64,000 nucleotides of DNA from Verrucomicrobiaceae bacterium (GCA_027486655.1 JAIXOR010000004.1:124001-188000); one strand, 5' to 3'. Numbered from the stretch's first letter, positions 17,273 to 25,885 are shown. Numbers and translations: made by a program. The notes: generated by a model from the sequence alone, not told the origin.

Positions 17273-18257
17273 TCCATCCTCGCCTCCGGAAACCCGCTGG
17301 TGGCACCGATGGATGCGCACCCCCGCGGAACTCCGCCGCCTCGGGGTGGTGGGCATCAACATGCGCAATGCCCGCTACCTGCTGCCTAACAACCCGCGCC
17401 GGCTCTACCGCTTCGTCGATGATAAACTGGAAACCAAGGCGCTCGCCGCGAGGGAGGGGCTCTCCGTTCCGGAAACCTATGCCGTGATCCGCACGCCGCA
17501 CGATGCTTCCAGGCTTGAAGAGTTGTTAGGCGATCGCACCTCGTTTGTCATCAAGCCCGCCCGCGGTTCGGGAGGGAAGGGGGTGCTGGTCATCGACGCC
17601 CGTGAAAAGGGCCGCTACGTGAAGCCCAGCGGCGCCAGCCTTTCGGGCGACGAGACGCGCCATCACGTCGCCAATATCCTCGCTGGGCTCTTCAGTCTCG
17701 GCGGGCATCGAGATTGTGCGCTGGTGGAATACCGCGTGCGGCCCGCGAAGGTGCTCACTTCCATTTCCTATCAGGGCGCGCCGGATATCCGCATTGTCAT
17801 GCTTCACGGCTATCCCGTCATGGCGATGCTCCGTGCGGCGACCAAGGAGTCCGACGGTCGTGCGAATCTTCACCAAGGTGCTCTTGGGATCGGAATCGAC
17901 ATCGCCACCGGCCGCACGGTTCGGGCGGTCCACCACGGATCCCCGCTCACCACTCATCCGGACCTCGGCGTGGACCTCATCGGCCTGCAACTTCCTCAGT
18001 GGGACAAGATCCTCGACATCGCCGTGACCTGCCAGGAGATGACCGGACTGGGGTATCTGGGGGTGGATTTGATGATCGATGAAACGACCGGGCCTTTGAT
18101 GATCGAGGTGAATGCCCGCCCCGGTCTCGCCATCCAGATGGCCAACGGCATCGGGCTGATGCGGCGTCTTGAACCGGTCGTCGAGCAGCACCGCCTGCAC
18201 CCCGGCGCGGGCCATGCCGAGAAAATCGCGTTCTCCCGAAAGCACTTCGCCGCATGA
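17265..18257 (+). CDS. RimK-type ATP-grasp alpha-L-glutamate ligase-like protein
   Basis: A 330-residue ATP-grasp enzyme of the RimK-related group (TIGR02291 type). It shows the nucleotide-binding KPARGSGGKGV segment (about 93-103), VEYRVRP, and the metal-binding MIEVNARPGLAIQ end. Such enzymes form amide bonds between amino acids using ATP. The gene starts inside the end of the 7TM gene (8-base overlap), and its stop overlaps the UbiA start as ATGA, so all are strongly coupled. With the two preceding genes it makes the conserved protease/inactive transglutaminase-7TM/ligase triad predicted to synthesise and sense a short peptide. The product is unknown. Confidence 0.9.
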   Translation: MHDPSSPPETRWWHRWMRTPAELRRLGVVGINMRNARYLLPNNPRRLYRFVDDKLETKALAAREGLSVPETYAVIRTPHDASRLEELLGDRTSFVIKPARGSGGKGVLVIDAREKGRYVKPSGASLSGDETRHHVANILAGLFSLGGHRDCALVEYRVRPAKVLTSISYQGAPDIRIVMLHGYPVMAMLRAATKESDGRANLHQGALGIGIDIATGRTVRAVHHGSPLTTHPDLGVDLIGLQLPQWDKILDIAVTCQEMTGLGYLGVDLMIDETTGPLMIEVNARPGLAIQMANGIGLMRRLEPVVEQHRLHPGAGHAEKIAFSRKHFAA

Positions 18258-19156
18258 ACCGGAACGGCCGCCTCCACGCCCTGCTCGCCACCGCCAGGGT
18301 GGCGAACATCCCGAGTGTGATCGTGAACGTCTGGTGCGGCGCCGCCCTCGCATTCGTATTCGGCGACATGGCCGCGCTGCCGCTCGTGCCTGTCTTCCTG
18401 CTGGCGGCTGCAGGGGTTCTTCTCTACGTGGGAGGAAACCTGCTCAACGATTGGATGGACCGGGACTGGGACGCCGTGAAACGCCCGGAGCGCGCCGTTC
18501 CTTCCGGGAAATTCCAGGCAGCCACCTATCTATCAGGAGGCTGCGTCTGCTCACTTCTCGGGATCGCACTTGCGGCCATTGCCAGTCCTGTGAGCGCGTT
18601 GATCGCCGCGTTGATCGCCGGTCTCGTGGGGCTTTACACCTGGATTCACAAGAGGACCGCCTGGTCGGTGCTGCCGATGGGCCTGTGCCGTGCGCTCCTG
18701 CCCGTGATGGCCGCTGCCGGAGTGACCGGAGGTTTCTCCACCGTGGGCGTGTTTCCTGGTCTGGCGCTGCTCGCCTACATCGCGGGCTTGTCGCTCACCG
18801 CCCGCTTCGAGTCGATGGAGGAGATTCCGTCCGGCTTCCGCAGGCTTGCCCGGCTGCTTTTTTTCATCCCTCCCGCCCTCGGCATCCGGATGCACCTCGA
18901 TGCGGGGGCTCTCCCGATTCTAACAGGTTTGTTTCCCTACGGACTGTGGATGGCGGCCTGCGACCTGATGCGCCGCATGAAGCTGTTCCGCTTTGTTTCC
19001 TTCCTGCTCGCCGGCATTCCATGGGTGGACGGGATCTTCCTCCTGCCCATCGGTATCGCATCCGGGATGTCCGGATTCGGCGTGGCCTGCCTCGTGCTGC
19101 CTCCGCTCGCCTTCGGATCCGCGCTGCTCCTTCAACGGCTGGCTCCTGCCACCTGA
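18254..19156 (+). CDS. UbiA-type prenyltransferase family membrane protein
   Basis: A 300-residue polytopic protein with about eight membrane segments. The first aspartate-rich motif of the UbiA superfamily is clear: N65-DWMDRDWD followed by KRPERAVPSG, the binding site for the Mg-diphosphate of a prenyl donor. A second motif is weaker (a YIAGLSLTARFESMEEIP stretch). Family members prenylate quinones, hemes, chlorophyll or lipids. The ATGA overlap with the ATP-grasp gene places it in the same operon, which is not the usual triad composition. The substrate is unknown. It ends directly against the convergent regulator stop. Confidence 0.85.
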   Translation: MNRNGRLHALLATARVANIPSVIVNVWCGAALAFVFGDMAALPLVPVFLLAAAGVLLYVGGNLLNDWMDRDWDAVKRPERAVPSGKFQAATYLSGGCVCSLLGIALAAIASPVSALIAALIAGLVGLYTWIHKRTAWSVLPMGLCRALLPVMAAAGVTGGFSTVGVFPGLALLAYIAGLSLTARFESMEEIPSGFRRLARLLFFIPPALGIRMHLDAGALPILTGLFPYGLWMAACDLMRRMKLFRFVSFLLAGIPWVDGIFLLPIGIASGMSGFGVACLVLPPLAFGSALLLQRLAPAT

Positions 19157-20074
19157 TCACGCCTTTGCGCCGATTCCCAGCAAGGTCTGGAAATGCGGGG
19201 CCGTGGTTTCCTTGTCGGCGACCAGGGTTTCCACCTGCCCGAACCCCGCGGTTTCCAGCATGGCGGCCAGATCGCTTTCCGAGAAACCAAGCCACCGGTC
19301 GGCATAAAGCTGCCGTGCTTCCTCGAATTGGTGTTGCACCAGATCCAGCACGATCACGCGCCCGCCCGGTTTCAGGATCCGGAATGCCGCATCGATCGCC
19401 CGCTGGGGATGCTCCGCGTGGTGCAATGCCTGACTGAGAATCGCCAAATCCAGTTCACCCGCCGCGATGGGGGGGGACTCAATGTCACCAATCCGGTATT
19501 CGAGATTGGTCAGGCCGTTCTGGACCGCCAGAGCTTGTCCGAACTCGACCATCTTCGGCGAGAGGTCCACGGCGATCACCTTTTCCGCGCGCTGTGCGAG
19601 CAGTTGGGCCAGGGTGCCTTCACCGGCACCGAGGTCTGCCACCACCTTGTAGTTGAGCACCTTCAGCAGGGCCTCCGCCAGTGCCTTCCAAGAGCGCCCC
19701 GGCACGTAGTCCTTGCCAAAACGCCCTGCCAACTCGTCGAAGTAAGCCCGCGCGCTGTCCTTGCGCTTGCGAAGCAGGTGCCGCAATGCCGCTCCGTCCG
19801 CCTTCACTTCCGCCACTTCCGCCGCGGCCAGTCTGGCCACCTCCATCAAATCCGCCGCCGCCGTGCAGGAATACATGTTGTTCTTGCCGCTCCGCTCGTC
19901 GGAAACCAACCCCGCGGTTTTCAATTGAGAGAGCTGCGTGGAAATCCGGCTCTGGCCCATGCCCAGGATCTCCTGGAGCTCGGCAACCGACAGAGCCTCA
20001 GTCCCCACCAACATCAAGATCCGCAATCGCGTGGGATCCGACAGCAATTTCAGGGATTTGAGCATTGACGGCAT
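19157..20074 (-). CDS. sahR: ArsR-family regulator fused to methyltransferase domain (SahR-like)
   Basis: A 305-residue fusion: an ArsR winged-helix domain (about 1-75, [11 protein letters not shown] and [17 protein letters not shown]), a linker, and a class I methyltransferase-fold domain from about residue 140 ([16 protein letters not shown]). Its placement, divergent from metK-ahcY across 56 bases, matches SahR, the regulator described in Proteobacteria that represses SAM-cycle genes and responds to S-adenosylhomocysteine. The methyltransferase-like domain is then probably the ligand sensor. A second ATG three codons in (20065) is an alternative start. The name is by analogy; binding has to be shown. 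Confidence 0.82.
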   Translation of the reverse strand: MPSMLKSLKLLSDPTRLRILMLVGTEALSVAELQEILGMGQSRISTQLSQLKTAGLVSDERSGKNNMYSCTAAADLMEVARLAAAEVAEVKADGAALRHLLRKRKDSARAYFDELAGRFGKDYVPGRSWKALAEALLKVLNYKVVADLGAGEGTLAQLLAQRAEKVIAVDLSPKMVEFGQALAVQNGLTNLEYRIGDIESPPIAAGELDLAILSQALHHAEHPQRAIDAAFRILKPGGRVIVLDLVQHQFEEARQLYADRWLGFSESDLAAMLETAGFGQVETLVADKETTAPHFQTLLGIGAKA

Positions 20075-20093
20075 GGCTGGAGGTTTGTATCAA
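20065..20093 (+). promoter_or_regulatory. Probable metK promoter
   Basis: TTGACG (20065-20070) and TATCAA (20088-20093) are 17 bases apart, a good sigma-70-like pair. The -35 box lies within the first codons of the divergent regulator, and the -10 box overlaps the candidate SahR-like operator. Confidence 0.55.
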
Positions 20094-20114
20094 CGCATCA
20101 CGATTTGACGATAC
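20087..20114. promoter_or_regulatory. Candidate SahR-like operator
   Basis: An interrupted dyad of 28 bases: outer arms GTATC and GATAC, an inner ATC/GAT pair either side of a two-base centre, and one more matching C/G pair between. Nine of fourteen base pairs are symmetric. It covers the -10 box and the predicted start of metK transcription and sits between the divergent regulator and metK, as expected for a repressor site. Confidence 0.5.
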
Positions 20115-20130
20115 GAAAATCAAAAAACAA

Positions 20131-21327
20131 ATGAGCACCTACATTTTTTCCTCCGAATCTGTCGGCGAAGGCCATCCGGACAAAGTTTCCGACACGATCT
20201 CCGACGCGATCCTCGACGCCTGCCTCGCGATCGATCCCAAGAGCCGCGTGGCCTGCGAAACCTTCGTGAAGAGCAATGTGGTGGTCGTCGGTGGTGAAAT
20301 CACCATCCCGAAGATCGGCCAGAAGCCCATCGGATCGGTGATCAACATCGAGAAGGTCATCCGCGACGCGGTCCGCGGCATTGGCTACGTGAACAACGAC
20401 GACGTGTTCCACGCCGACCAGATCTTCATCAACAACTACCTCACCACCCAGTCCCCGGACATCGCCCAGGGTGTGGATGCCAAGGGTGCCGAAGGCAAGA
20501 AGACCAAGGAACAGGGTGCCGGTGACCAAGGCATCATGTTCGGCTACGCCTGCGACGAGACCCCCGAACTCATGCCCGCGCCGATCATGTATGCCCACCG
20601 CCTCGGCCGTGAGCTCACCCGCATCCGCAAGGCCGGCAAGCTCGCCAAGTGGCTCCGTCCGGATGCGAAGTCCCAGGTCTCCGTGGAATACGTGAATGGC
20701 AAGCCGACCCGCATTGTGAACGTGGTCATCTCCACCCAGCACGCCGCGGACGTGAGCCACGCCACCATCGAGAAGTTCTGCATCGAGCAGGTCATCAAGA
20801 AGGTCCTGCCGAAAAACATGCTCACGAAGGACACCGAGTACCTCATCAACCCGACCGGCAAGTTCGTGGTGGGCGGACCCCAGGGCGACTCCGGCCTCAC
20901 CGGCCGCAAGATCATCGTGGACACCTACGGCGGCATGGGCCGCCACGGCGGTGGTGCCTTCTCCGGCAAGGACCCCTCGAAGGTGGACCGCTCCGCAGCT
21001 TACATGGGCCGCTGGGTTGCCAAGAACGTGGTCGCCGCCGGACTCGCCACCAAGTGCGAGGTCCAGTTCGCCTACGCCATCGGCCACCCGCTTCCCGTGA
21101 GCGTGCACATCGACACCTTCGGCACCGGCATCAAGTCCGACGCGGACATCCTCAAGGCCGTCCTCAAGGTCTTCTCCTTCAAGCCCGCCGACATCGTCAA
21201 GCAGCTCAAGCTGCTCCGTCCCATCTATTCCAAGTCCACCAACTACGGCCACTTCGGCAAGTCCGACAAGGACCTGACCTGGGAGGCCACCGACAAGGTC
21301 GCCGCGCTCAAGAAGGCGATCGCGTGA
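20131..21327 (+). CDS. metK: S-adenosylmethionine synthetase
   Basis: Makes SAM from methionine and ATP. The 398-residue protein starts [19 protein letters not shown], with the His/Asp/Lys active-site residues in [10 protein letters not shown]. It carries the [10 protein letters not shown] loop, the [18 protein letters not shown] signature and a normal C-terminal domain. The ATG at 20131 matches the family start; the frame further upstream lies in the promoter. It is followed by ahcY 105 bases downstream, and both are likely controlled by the divergent SahR-like regulator. Codon use is strongly C-ending, typical of a highly expressed gene. Confidence 0.97.
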   Translation: MSTYIFSSESVGEGHPDKVSDTISDAILDACLAIDPKSRVACETFVKSNVVVVGGEITIPKIGQKPIGSVINIEKVIRDAVRGIGYVNNDDVFHADQIFINNYLTTQSPDIAQGVDAKGAEGKKTKEQGAGDQGIMFGYACDETPELMPAPIMYAHRLGRELTRIRKAGKLAKWLRPDAKSQVSVEYVNGKPTRIVNVVISTQHAADVSHATIEKFCIEQVIKKVLPKNMLTKDTEYLINPTGKFVVGGPQGDSGLTGRKIIVDTYGGMGRHGGGAFSGKDPSKVDRSAAYMGRWVAKNVVAAGLATKCEVQFAYAIGHPLPVSVHIDTFGTGIKSDADILKAVLKVFSFKPADIVKQLKLLRPIYSKSTNYGHFGKSDKDLTWEATDKVAALKKAIA

Positions 21328-21342
21328 AGTTTGATCGGTTCA

Positions 21343-21420
21343 AGTTTTCAGTTTTCAGGAAGACCTGGAGACGATTCTTGAGCCGAATTCAACCTATCTG
21401 AAAACTGAACACTGAAAACT
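21343..21420. repeat. Inverted-repeat element between metK and ahcY
   Basis: AGTTTTCAGTTTTCAG (21343-21358) is mirrored by CTGAAAACT...CTGAAAACT (21398-21420) around a 39-base centre. Each arm is itself a tandem repeat of the 9-base word AGTTTTCAG or a shorter copy of it. The RNA can fold into a long AT-rich stem. It looks like a REP-type mobile repeat or an RNA processing site. Confidence 0.6.
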
Positions 21421-21432
21421 AACAAACTGATC

Positions 21433-22845
21433 ATGAGTTTTACTGACTACAAAGTGCGCGACATCGGCCTTGCCGATTTCGGCCGCAAGGAAATCGAGAT
21501 CGCCGAGCATGAAATGCCGGGTCTGATGGCCACCCGCGAGAAGTATGGCAAGGAGAAGCCGCTGGCCGGCGTCCGTGTCATGGGCTCGCTGCACATGACC
21601 ATCCAGACCGCCGTTCTGATCGAGACGCTGCGCGATCTGGGTGCCGATGTGCGCTGGGTTTCCTGCAACATCTTCTCCACCCAGGACCACGCCGCCGCTG
21701 CGATCGCCGCTGCGGAAATCCCGGTCTTCGCCTGGAAGGGCGAGACGCTCGAGGAGTATTGGTGGTGTACCTGGCAGGCCCTCCAGTTCCCGGGCGGCCT
21801 TGGCCCGCAACTCATCGTCGATGACGGTGGTGATGCCACCCTTCTCATCCACAAGGGCTATGAGATGGAGAACGGATCCGACTGGATCAACACTCCTTCC
21901 GGAAGCCATGAGGAGCAGGTCATCAAGGATCTTCTCAAGGACATCAAGGGCAAGCAGCCCGGCATTTTCCACGAGATCGTCAAGGAGTGGAAGGGCGTCT
22001 CCGAGGAGACCACCACCGGCGTCCACCGCCTCTATCAGATGGCGAAGGCGGGCACGCTCCTGATTCCCGCAATCAACGTGAACGACTCGGTCACCAAGTC
22101 GAAGTTCGACAACCTCTATGGTTGCCGCGAGTCGCTGGTGGACGGCATCAAGCGCGCCACGGACGTGATGATTTCCGGCAAGGTGGCCGTCATCTGCGGA
22201 TACGGCGATGTCGGCAAGGGCTGTGCCCAGGCCATGCGCGGACAAGGTGCCCAGGTCGTGGTCACTGAAGTCGATCCGATCTGCGCGCTGCAGGCGGCGA
22301 TGGAAGGCTTCCGCGTGCTCACCATCGAGGACACCCTCGGCTGGGGAGACATCTACGTCACCACCACGGGCAACTTCGGCATCATCCGCCTTGAGCACAT
22401 GGAGAAGATGAAGGACCAGGCGATCGTCTGCAACATCGGCCACTTCGACAACGAAATCGAAATCGACAAGCTCAACGCCGCCAAGGGTGTGGTGAGAACC
22501 AACATCAAGCCGCAGGTGGACAAATACACGTTCCCCACCGGCAACAGCATCTACATGCTTGCGGAAGGCCGTCTCGTGAACCTCGGCTGCGCCACCGGCC
22601 ACCCGAGCTTCGTGATGTCCAACAGCTTCACCAACCAGACGCTCGCCCAAATCGACCTCTGGAAGAACAAGGACAGCTACAAGGCCGGCGAGGTCAAAGT
22701 GCTGCCGAAGCATCTCGACGAGGAGGTCGCCCGACTTCACCTTGCCAAGATCGGCGCCAAGCTCACCAAGCTCACTCAGGAGCAGGCGGACTACATCAGC
22801 GTGCCGGTGGAAGGCCCCTACAAGGCCGAGCACTATCGCTATTGA
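21433..22845 (+). CDS. ahcY: S-adenosylhomocysteine hydrolase
   Basis: Splits S-adenosylhomocysteine to homocysteine and adenosine, removing product inhibition of methyltransferases. The 470-residue protein is full length, with [11 protein letters not shown] near the start, [13 protein letters not shown], the NAD-binding [11 protein letters not shown] motif, TTTGNFGII, and the [18 protein letters not shown]-terminus that completes the neighbouring subunit's NAD site. It is co-oriented with metK, completing two steps of the SAM cycle. No methionine synthase is in the window. A strong terminator follows. Confidence 0.97.
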   Translation: MSFTDYKVRDIGLADFGRKEIEIAEHEMPGLMATREKYGKEKPLAGVRVMGSLHMTIQTAVLIETLRDLGADVRWVSCNIFSTQDHAAAAIAAAEIPVFAWKGETLEEYWWCTWQALQFPGGLGPQLIVDDGGDATLLIHKGYEMENGSDWINTPSGSHEEQVIKDLLKDIKGKQPGIFHEIVKEWKGVSEETTTGVHRLYQMAKAGTLLIPAINVNDSVTKSKFDNLYGCRESLVDGIKRATDVMISGKVAVICGYGDVGKGCAQAMRGQGAQVVVTEVDPICALQAAMEGFRVLTIEDTLGWGDIYVTTTGNFGIIRLEHMEKMKDQAIVCNIGHFDNEIEIDKLNAAKGVVRTNIKPQVDKYTFPTGNSIYMLAEGRLVNLGCATGHPSFVMSNSFTNQTLAQIDLWKNKDSYKAGEVKVLPKHLDEEVARLHLAKIGAKLTKLTQEQADYISVPVEGPYKAEHYRY

Positions 22846-22870
22846 GCCGCAGCGCCACTGTTTTTAGGGG

Positions 22871-22903
22871 AAGCGCCCGGGGAATGCCCGGGCGCTTTTT
22901 TCT
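22871..22903 (+). terminator. Rho-independent terminator after ahcY
   Basis: An 11-bp stem (AAGCGCCCGGG paired with CCCGGGCGCTT) around a GAATG loop, followed by a run of T residues. It closes the metK-ahcY unit before the toxin-antitoxin promoter. Confidence 0.92.
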
Positions 22904-22911
22904 TTTGGGGC

Positions 22912-22946
22912 TTGCATGTTTCAAAAGAAGGGATAGATTGATCCCT
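22912..22946 (+). promoter_or_regulatory. Toxin-antitoxin promoter with overlapping operator
   Basis: TTGCAT (22912-22917) and TAGATT (22934-22939) with a 16-base spacer form a promoter. A perfect dyad, AGGGAT (22929-22934) and ATCCCT (22941-22946) with six bases between, overlaps the -10 box and ends at the base before the ATG. The layout suggests autorepression by the antitoxin and a leaderless transcript. Confidence 0.6.
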
Positions 22947-23390
22947 ATGAAAAAGAAAGCGATCAAGTATCCCTCTGCGGATGAGCTGAAAAACCCGCCA
23001 GGCACCGTGCTGCGTGAGCCTGAGGCTGCCTATGTGATTGACCATGTGCGGATTGGGCTTCCCATGGAGGAGTTTCATGCCATGCGGGGGGAATTGGGCC
23101 TTACCGAAGAGAGGCTTGCGGAGTTGCTCGGAATGTCGCGCGCCACGCTCCACCGGCGGAAAAAAGCGGGCCATCTGGACCGTTCCGAGTCGGACCGCCT
23201 GGTTCGCTACGCACGGCTGTTCACCAGAGCCAGCGTGGTCCTGGGAGGAGCGCCGGGCGCGCGTTCGTGGCTGGCTGCTCCCGCGGTGGCATTCCGTGGC
23301 GAGGCACCGCTGGATTTCGCGGATACCGAAGTCGGTGCCCGTGAGGTGGAGGCCTTGTTAGGGCGCATCGAGCATGGTGTGTTTTCATGA
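22947..23390 (+). CDS. Xre/ParS-type antitoxin of RES toxin-antitoxin pair
   Basis: A 147-residue protein with a helix-turn-helix in the middle (LTEERLAELLGMSRATLHRRKKAG, about 52-75) and a C-terminal domain of the ParS/MbcA (DUF2384) kind that ends in a region inserted into the partner toxin. It is expected to neutralise the RES toxin and repress its own promoter. The ATG at 22947 is chosen because it directly follows the operator; the longer frame starts inside ahcY. Three bases separate it from the toxin gene. Confidence 0.85.
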   Translation: MKKKAIKYPSADELKNPPGTVLREPEAAYVIDHVRIGLPMEEFHAMRGELGLTEERLAELLGMSRATLHRRKKAGHLDRSESDRLVRYARLFTRASVVLGGAPGARSWLAAPAVAFRGEAPLDFADTEVGAREVEALLGRIEHGVFS

Positions 23391-23393
23391 GCC

Positions 23394-23864
23394 ATGGCCA
23401 CGTTTCACCGGATCGTCCAGACGCGCTGGGCCGCCACCGCCATGAACGGGGAGGGGGCCAGGCTGTATGGCGGGCGCTGGAATCCACCCGGATTGCCAGC
23501 GGTCTATCTGGCGGAATCGCGCGCCCTGGCGGCCTTGGAAATTCTCGTCCATGCGCCGCGCGAGGCCTTGTTGCTCGAGTGGAGTTTGATCTCGGTGGAA
23601 GTTCCGGATGGGCTCATCGAGCACGCCGGGGATGCGGTGCTTCCCGCGGATTGGCGGAATCTTCCATCGTCTCCCGGAGCGAGGCGTTTCGGAGAAAACT
23701 GGCTTCGATCCAACCGGTCGTTGGCGATCACGCTGCCCAGCGTCATCCTGCCGGAGGAACGGGCCTTGTTGCTGAATCCGTCGCACGTTTCGGCCATGGA
23801 GGCGCGCACCCTTGGCATGAGGGGGTTCCGCTTCGATGAGCGGCTCGTCACTTCGGCAGTTTGA
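23394..23864 (+). CDS. RES-domain toxin (NAD+-consuming)
   Basis: A 156-residue RES domain, named for conserved Arg, Glu and Ser. Candidate residues are R28 in YGGRWNPPG, E49 in ALAALEILVH and S116 in TLPSVILP. RES toxins degrade NAD+ or, in ParT, ADP-ribosylate a metabolic enzyme, arresting growth. The domain is complete with no frameshift, so the pair is probably functional. The 3' end overlaps the convergent EVE gene by 17 bases. Confidence 0.9.
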   Translation: MATFHRIVQTRWAATAMNGEGARLYGGRWNPPGLPAVYLAESRALAALEILVHAPREALLLEWSLISVEVPDGLIEHAGDAVLPADWRNLPSSPGARRFGENWLRSNRSLAITLPSVILPEERALLLNPSHVSAMEARTLGMRGFRFDERLVTSAV

Positions 23865-24318
23865 ACTTTGCGATCTGGCAGGCCCGCTTGAAATGAAGTG
23901 GATCCACCGGATTGATCGAGAGCCGGGTGCCGCGCTGGCACACCATCATTTCCGAGAGCAGGGAGTCCGCCTTGATCGCCTCCAGTGTGAGAATCTCACT
24001 GTATTTGCCAACGAACTCGAAGTCCACCAGCCACCAGCGCGGTTTCTCGCGGGTGGCCTTGGGATCGTGATATTCGCTCTTCGGATCAAACTGGGTTTCA
24101 TCCGGATAGGGAGCACCCGCCACACGGGCCACGCCGGCGATGCCGGGCGGCTTGGCGTTGGAATGATAGAAGAGGGCGATGTCGCCGGGCTTCATGTCCT
24201 TCCACATGAAGTTGCGCGCCTGATAGTTTCTAACACCCGTCCAGGGCTCGCGTTTCACCTTCGCGAGGTCATCGATGGAGAAAACGTCCGGCTCGGACTT
24301 GATCAGCCAGTGTCTCAT
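23848..24318 (-). CDS. EVE domain protein
   Basis: A 156-residue stand-alone EVE domain (PUA-like fold): starts MRHWLIKSEPDVFSIDDL, has WTGVRNYQARNFM and GDIALFYHSN, and ends in a basic segment. EVE domains bind modified bases in DNA or RNA, and the human homologue is THYN1. The start overlaps the lipA stop by one base (ATGA), so it is read after lipA. Rare codons GTT-AGA-AAC encode the VRN of GVRN. The substrate here is unknown. Confidence 0.9.
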   Translation of the reverse strand: MRHWLIKSEPDVFSIDDLAKVKREPWTGVRNYQARNFMWKDMKPGDIALFYHSNAKPPGIAGVARVAGAPYPDETQFDPKSEYHDPKATREKPRWWLVDFEFVGKYSEILTLEAIKADSLLSEMMVCQRGTRLSINPVDPLHFKRACQIAKFKLPK

Positions 24319-25328
24319 CAGGCGATGGCTTTGGCGAGATCCGGCTTGATGCCCGGCAGTGGCAGGTGTTCCGGGCCGAGTTCCAGTCCTTTTGCCGCGC
24401 GCAGGTCCGCCTCGATGGCTTCCAGCACATCGAGTTCCGGTCGGAACTCCGCGGCGTGATACGAACTGCGCACCAGCGGACCGCTGGCGACGTGGCGGAA
24501 GCCCTTTTCCAGGGCGATGGCCTTGTATTCATCGAACATCGCGGGCTCGATGAACTCGACGACCGGCAGGTGCTTCGGTGTGGGACGAAGATACTGGCCG
24601 AGAGTCAGCACGGTGACATCATGAGCGCGGAGATCGTCCATCGCGCGGAGGATTTCATCCTTGCGCTCGCCGAGTCCGAGCATGATGCCGCTCTTGGTGG
24701 CCACCTTGCCGCCGACCATCGCTTTTGCCTTCTTCAGCACGGTAAGGCTGCGCTGGTACTGGGCGCGGGAACGCACCAGCGGGGTGAGGCGCTCGACGGT
24801 CTCGATGTTGTGATTGAAGATGTGCGGACGGGCGTCCATCACCAACTGCAGCGCCCAGTCGCGGTCGTTGAAATCGGGAACCAACACTTCGATGATGATG
24901 CCGGGATTCACCTCGCGGACCGCTTCGATGGTCTGCTTGAAGTGATCGGCACCGCCATCGCGGAGGTCGTCGCGAGCGACCGCGGTGATGACGACATGGC
25001 GCAGGCCCATGCGGCGGGTTGCTTCGGCGACTCGCTGGGGTTCATCCGCCTCCAGGGCATCCGGCTTGGCGGTTTTCACGGCGCAGAATCCGCAAGCGCG
25101 GGTGCACTTCTCACCGGCGATCATGAAGGTGGCGGTTTTCTGGCTCCAGCATTCCCAGCGATTCGGACACTGCGCTTCCTCACAAACCGTGACGAGTTTG
25201 AGGTCGGTGATCAGCGATTTGGTGGACCAGAACTCCGGATTGTTCGGAAGCCTCACCTTGATCCAGGAGGGCTTCTGGGTCCGGTGCAGGGCCGGGTCCA
25301 TCTTCATCTTGGGGCCGCAACTGCTCAT
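24318..25328 (-). CDS. lipA: Lipoyl synthase
   Basis: Inserts two sulfur atoms into protein-bound octanoyl groups to make lipoyl cofactors. The 336-residue radical SAM protein has both clusters: the auxiliary motif CEEAQCPNRWEC, the radical-SAM motif CTRACGFC, and the C-terminal RSSYHA Ser ligand of the auxiliary cluster. The alternative short start MKMDPALHRTQ lies a few codons in. It depends on Fe-S supply (sufS at the left edge) and is coupled to the EVE gene. lipB is not present. Confidence 0.96.
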   Translation of the reverse strand: MSSCGPKMKMDPALHRTQKPSWIKVRLPNNPEFWSTKSLITDLKLVTVCEEAQCPNRWECWSQKTATFMIAGEKCTRACGFCAVKTAKPDALEADEPQRVAEATRRMGLRHVVITAVARDDLRDGGADHFKQTIEAVREVNPGIIIEVLVPDFNDRDWALQLVMDARPHIFNHNIETVERLTPLVRSRAQYQRSLTVLKKAKAMVGGKVATKSGIMLGLGERKDEILRAMDDLRAHDVTVLTLGQYLRPTPKHLPVVEFIEPAMFDEYKAIALEKGFRHVASGPLVRSSYHAAEFRPELDVLEAIEADLRAAKGLELGPEHLPLPGIKPDLAKAIA

Positions 25329-25389
25329 GTCGGCCGCAGGCTAGGCGCGGTGACGGGTGCGGGAAAGCGCAAAGTGCCCGATTTGAGGC

Positions 25390-25427
25390 AAACAAAAGGC
25401 CGCCGTGGATGTTCATCCGCGACGGCC
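25390..25427 (-). terminator. Terminator downstream of the HiPIP gene
   Basis: On the minus strand a GC-rich stem of about 12 pairs with one mismatch and a GAAC loop (25398-25427) is followed by TTTTGTTT. It separates the HiPIP transcript from lipA. Confidence 0.8.
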
Positions 25428-25453
25428 CGGGGAAGGGGATTGATGAAGCCGGA

Positions 25454-25774
25454 TCAGGGCTTCTTGGCGTAAGCGGCGCACCATCCCTTGTTGGCCACCA
25501 GCTTGCCGCCGAAGGCCGAGCAGGGTGCGAATTCCTCGCCGGCCTTGGGTGTGAACAGCGCGCATCCAGTGCACACCTGATCGTCCTTGTGGTTGGGATA
25601 CTTTGCCTTGTCCACCTTGGTGGTGTCCATTTTGTAACCGAGAGCGGTCGCGACCGGATCGCTTTCTTCCAGCTTCACTGGAGGCGGGGCTTGGCCGAAG
25701 GCGCGGCTGCCAAGGGCGATGGGTGCACTGGCGGAGGCGGCGAGCTTGAAGAGGAATCTGCGTCTGGAGTCCAT
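25454..25774 (-). CDS. High-potential iron-sulfur protein, Tat-exported
   Basis: A 106-residue periplasmic electron carrier with one [4Fe-4S] cluster. The N-terminus (RRRFLFKLAASASAPIALG) is a twin-arginine signal with a cleavage region near residue 27. Ligand cysteines are C68, C71, C85 and C99, with the 3-14-14 spacing of classical HiPIPs. Its export needs the tatC product. The partner oxidase or reductase is not in the window. It has its own terminator and a 213-base intergenic region upstream, so it is probably monocistronic. Confidence 0.92.
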   Translation of the reverse strand: MDSRRRFLFKLAASASAPIALGSRAFGQAPPPVKLEESDPVATALGYKMDTTKVDKAKYPNHKDDQVCTGCALFTPKAGEEFAPCSAFGGKLVANKGWCAAYAKKP

Positions 25775-25849
25775 GGGGTATCGGGTGCTTGGGGTTCTAT
25801 GGTGATGTTACGGATCGGTTGAAATCCGTGACTGGGTGGTAGTATGGAT

Positions 25850-25885
25850 GATTTACGTCGGGTTTCACGTCGGGATTTACGAAAA
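25850..25885. repeat. Three tandem 12-base repeats before murI
   Basis: GATTTACGTCGG, GTTTCACGTCGG and GATTTACGAAAA follow one another head to tail at 25850-25885. This lies in the divergent region between the HiPIP gene and murI, so the repeat may be a regulator binding array. The rest of the 213-base region shows nothing else I can assign. Confidence 0.45.

Noticed and set aside
20075..20130. SAM or SAH riboswitch before metK
   Set aside because: Only 56 bases separate the divergent starts, too short for known SAM riboswitches, and no matching stem pattern is seen. A protein operator explains the gap better.
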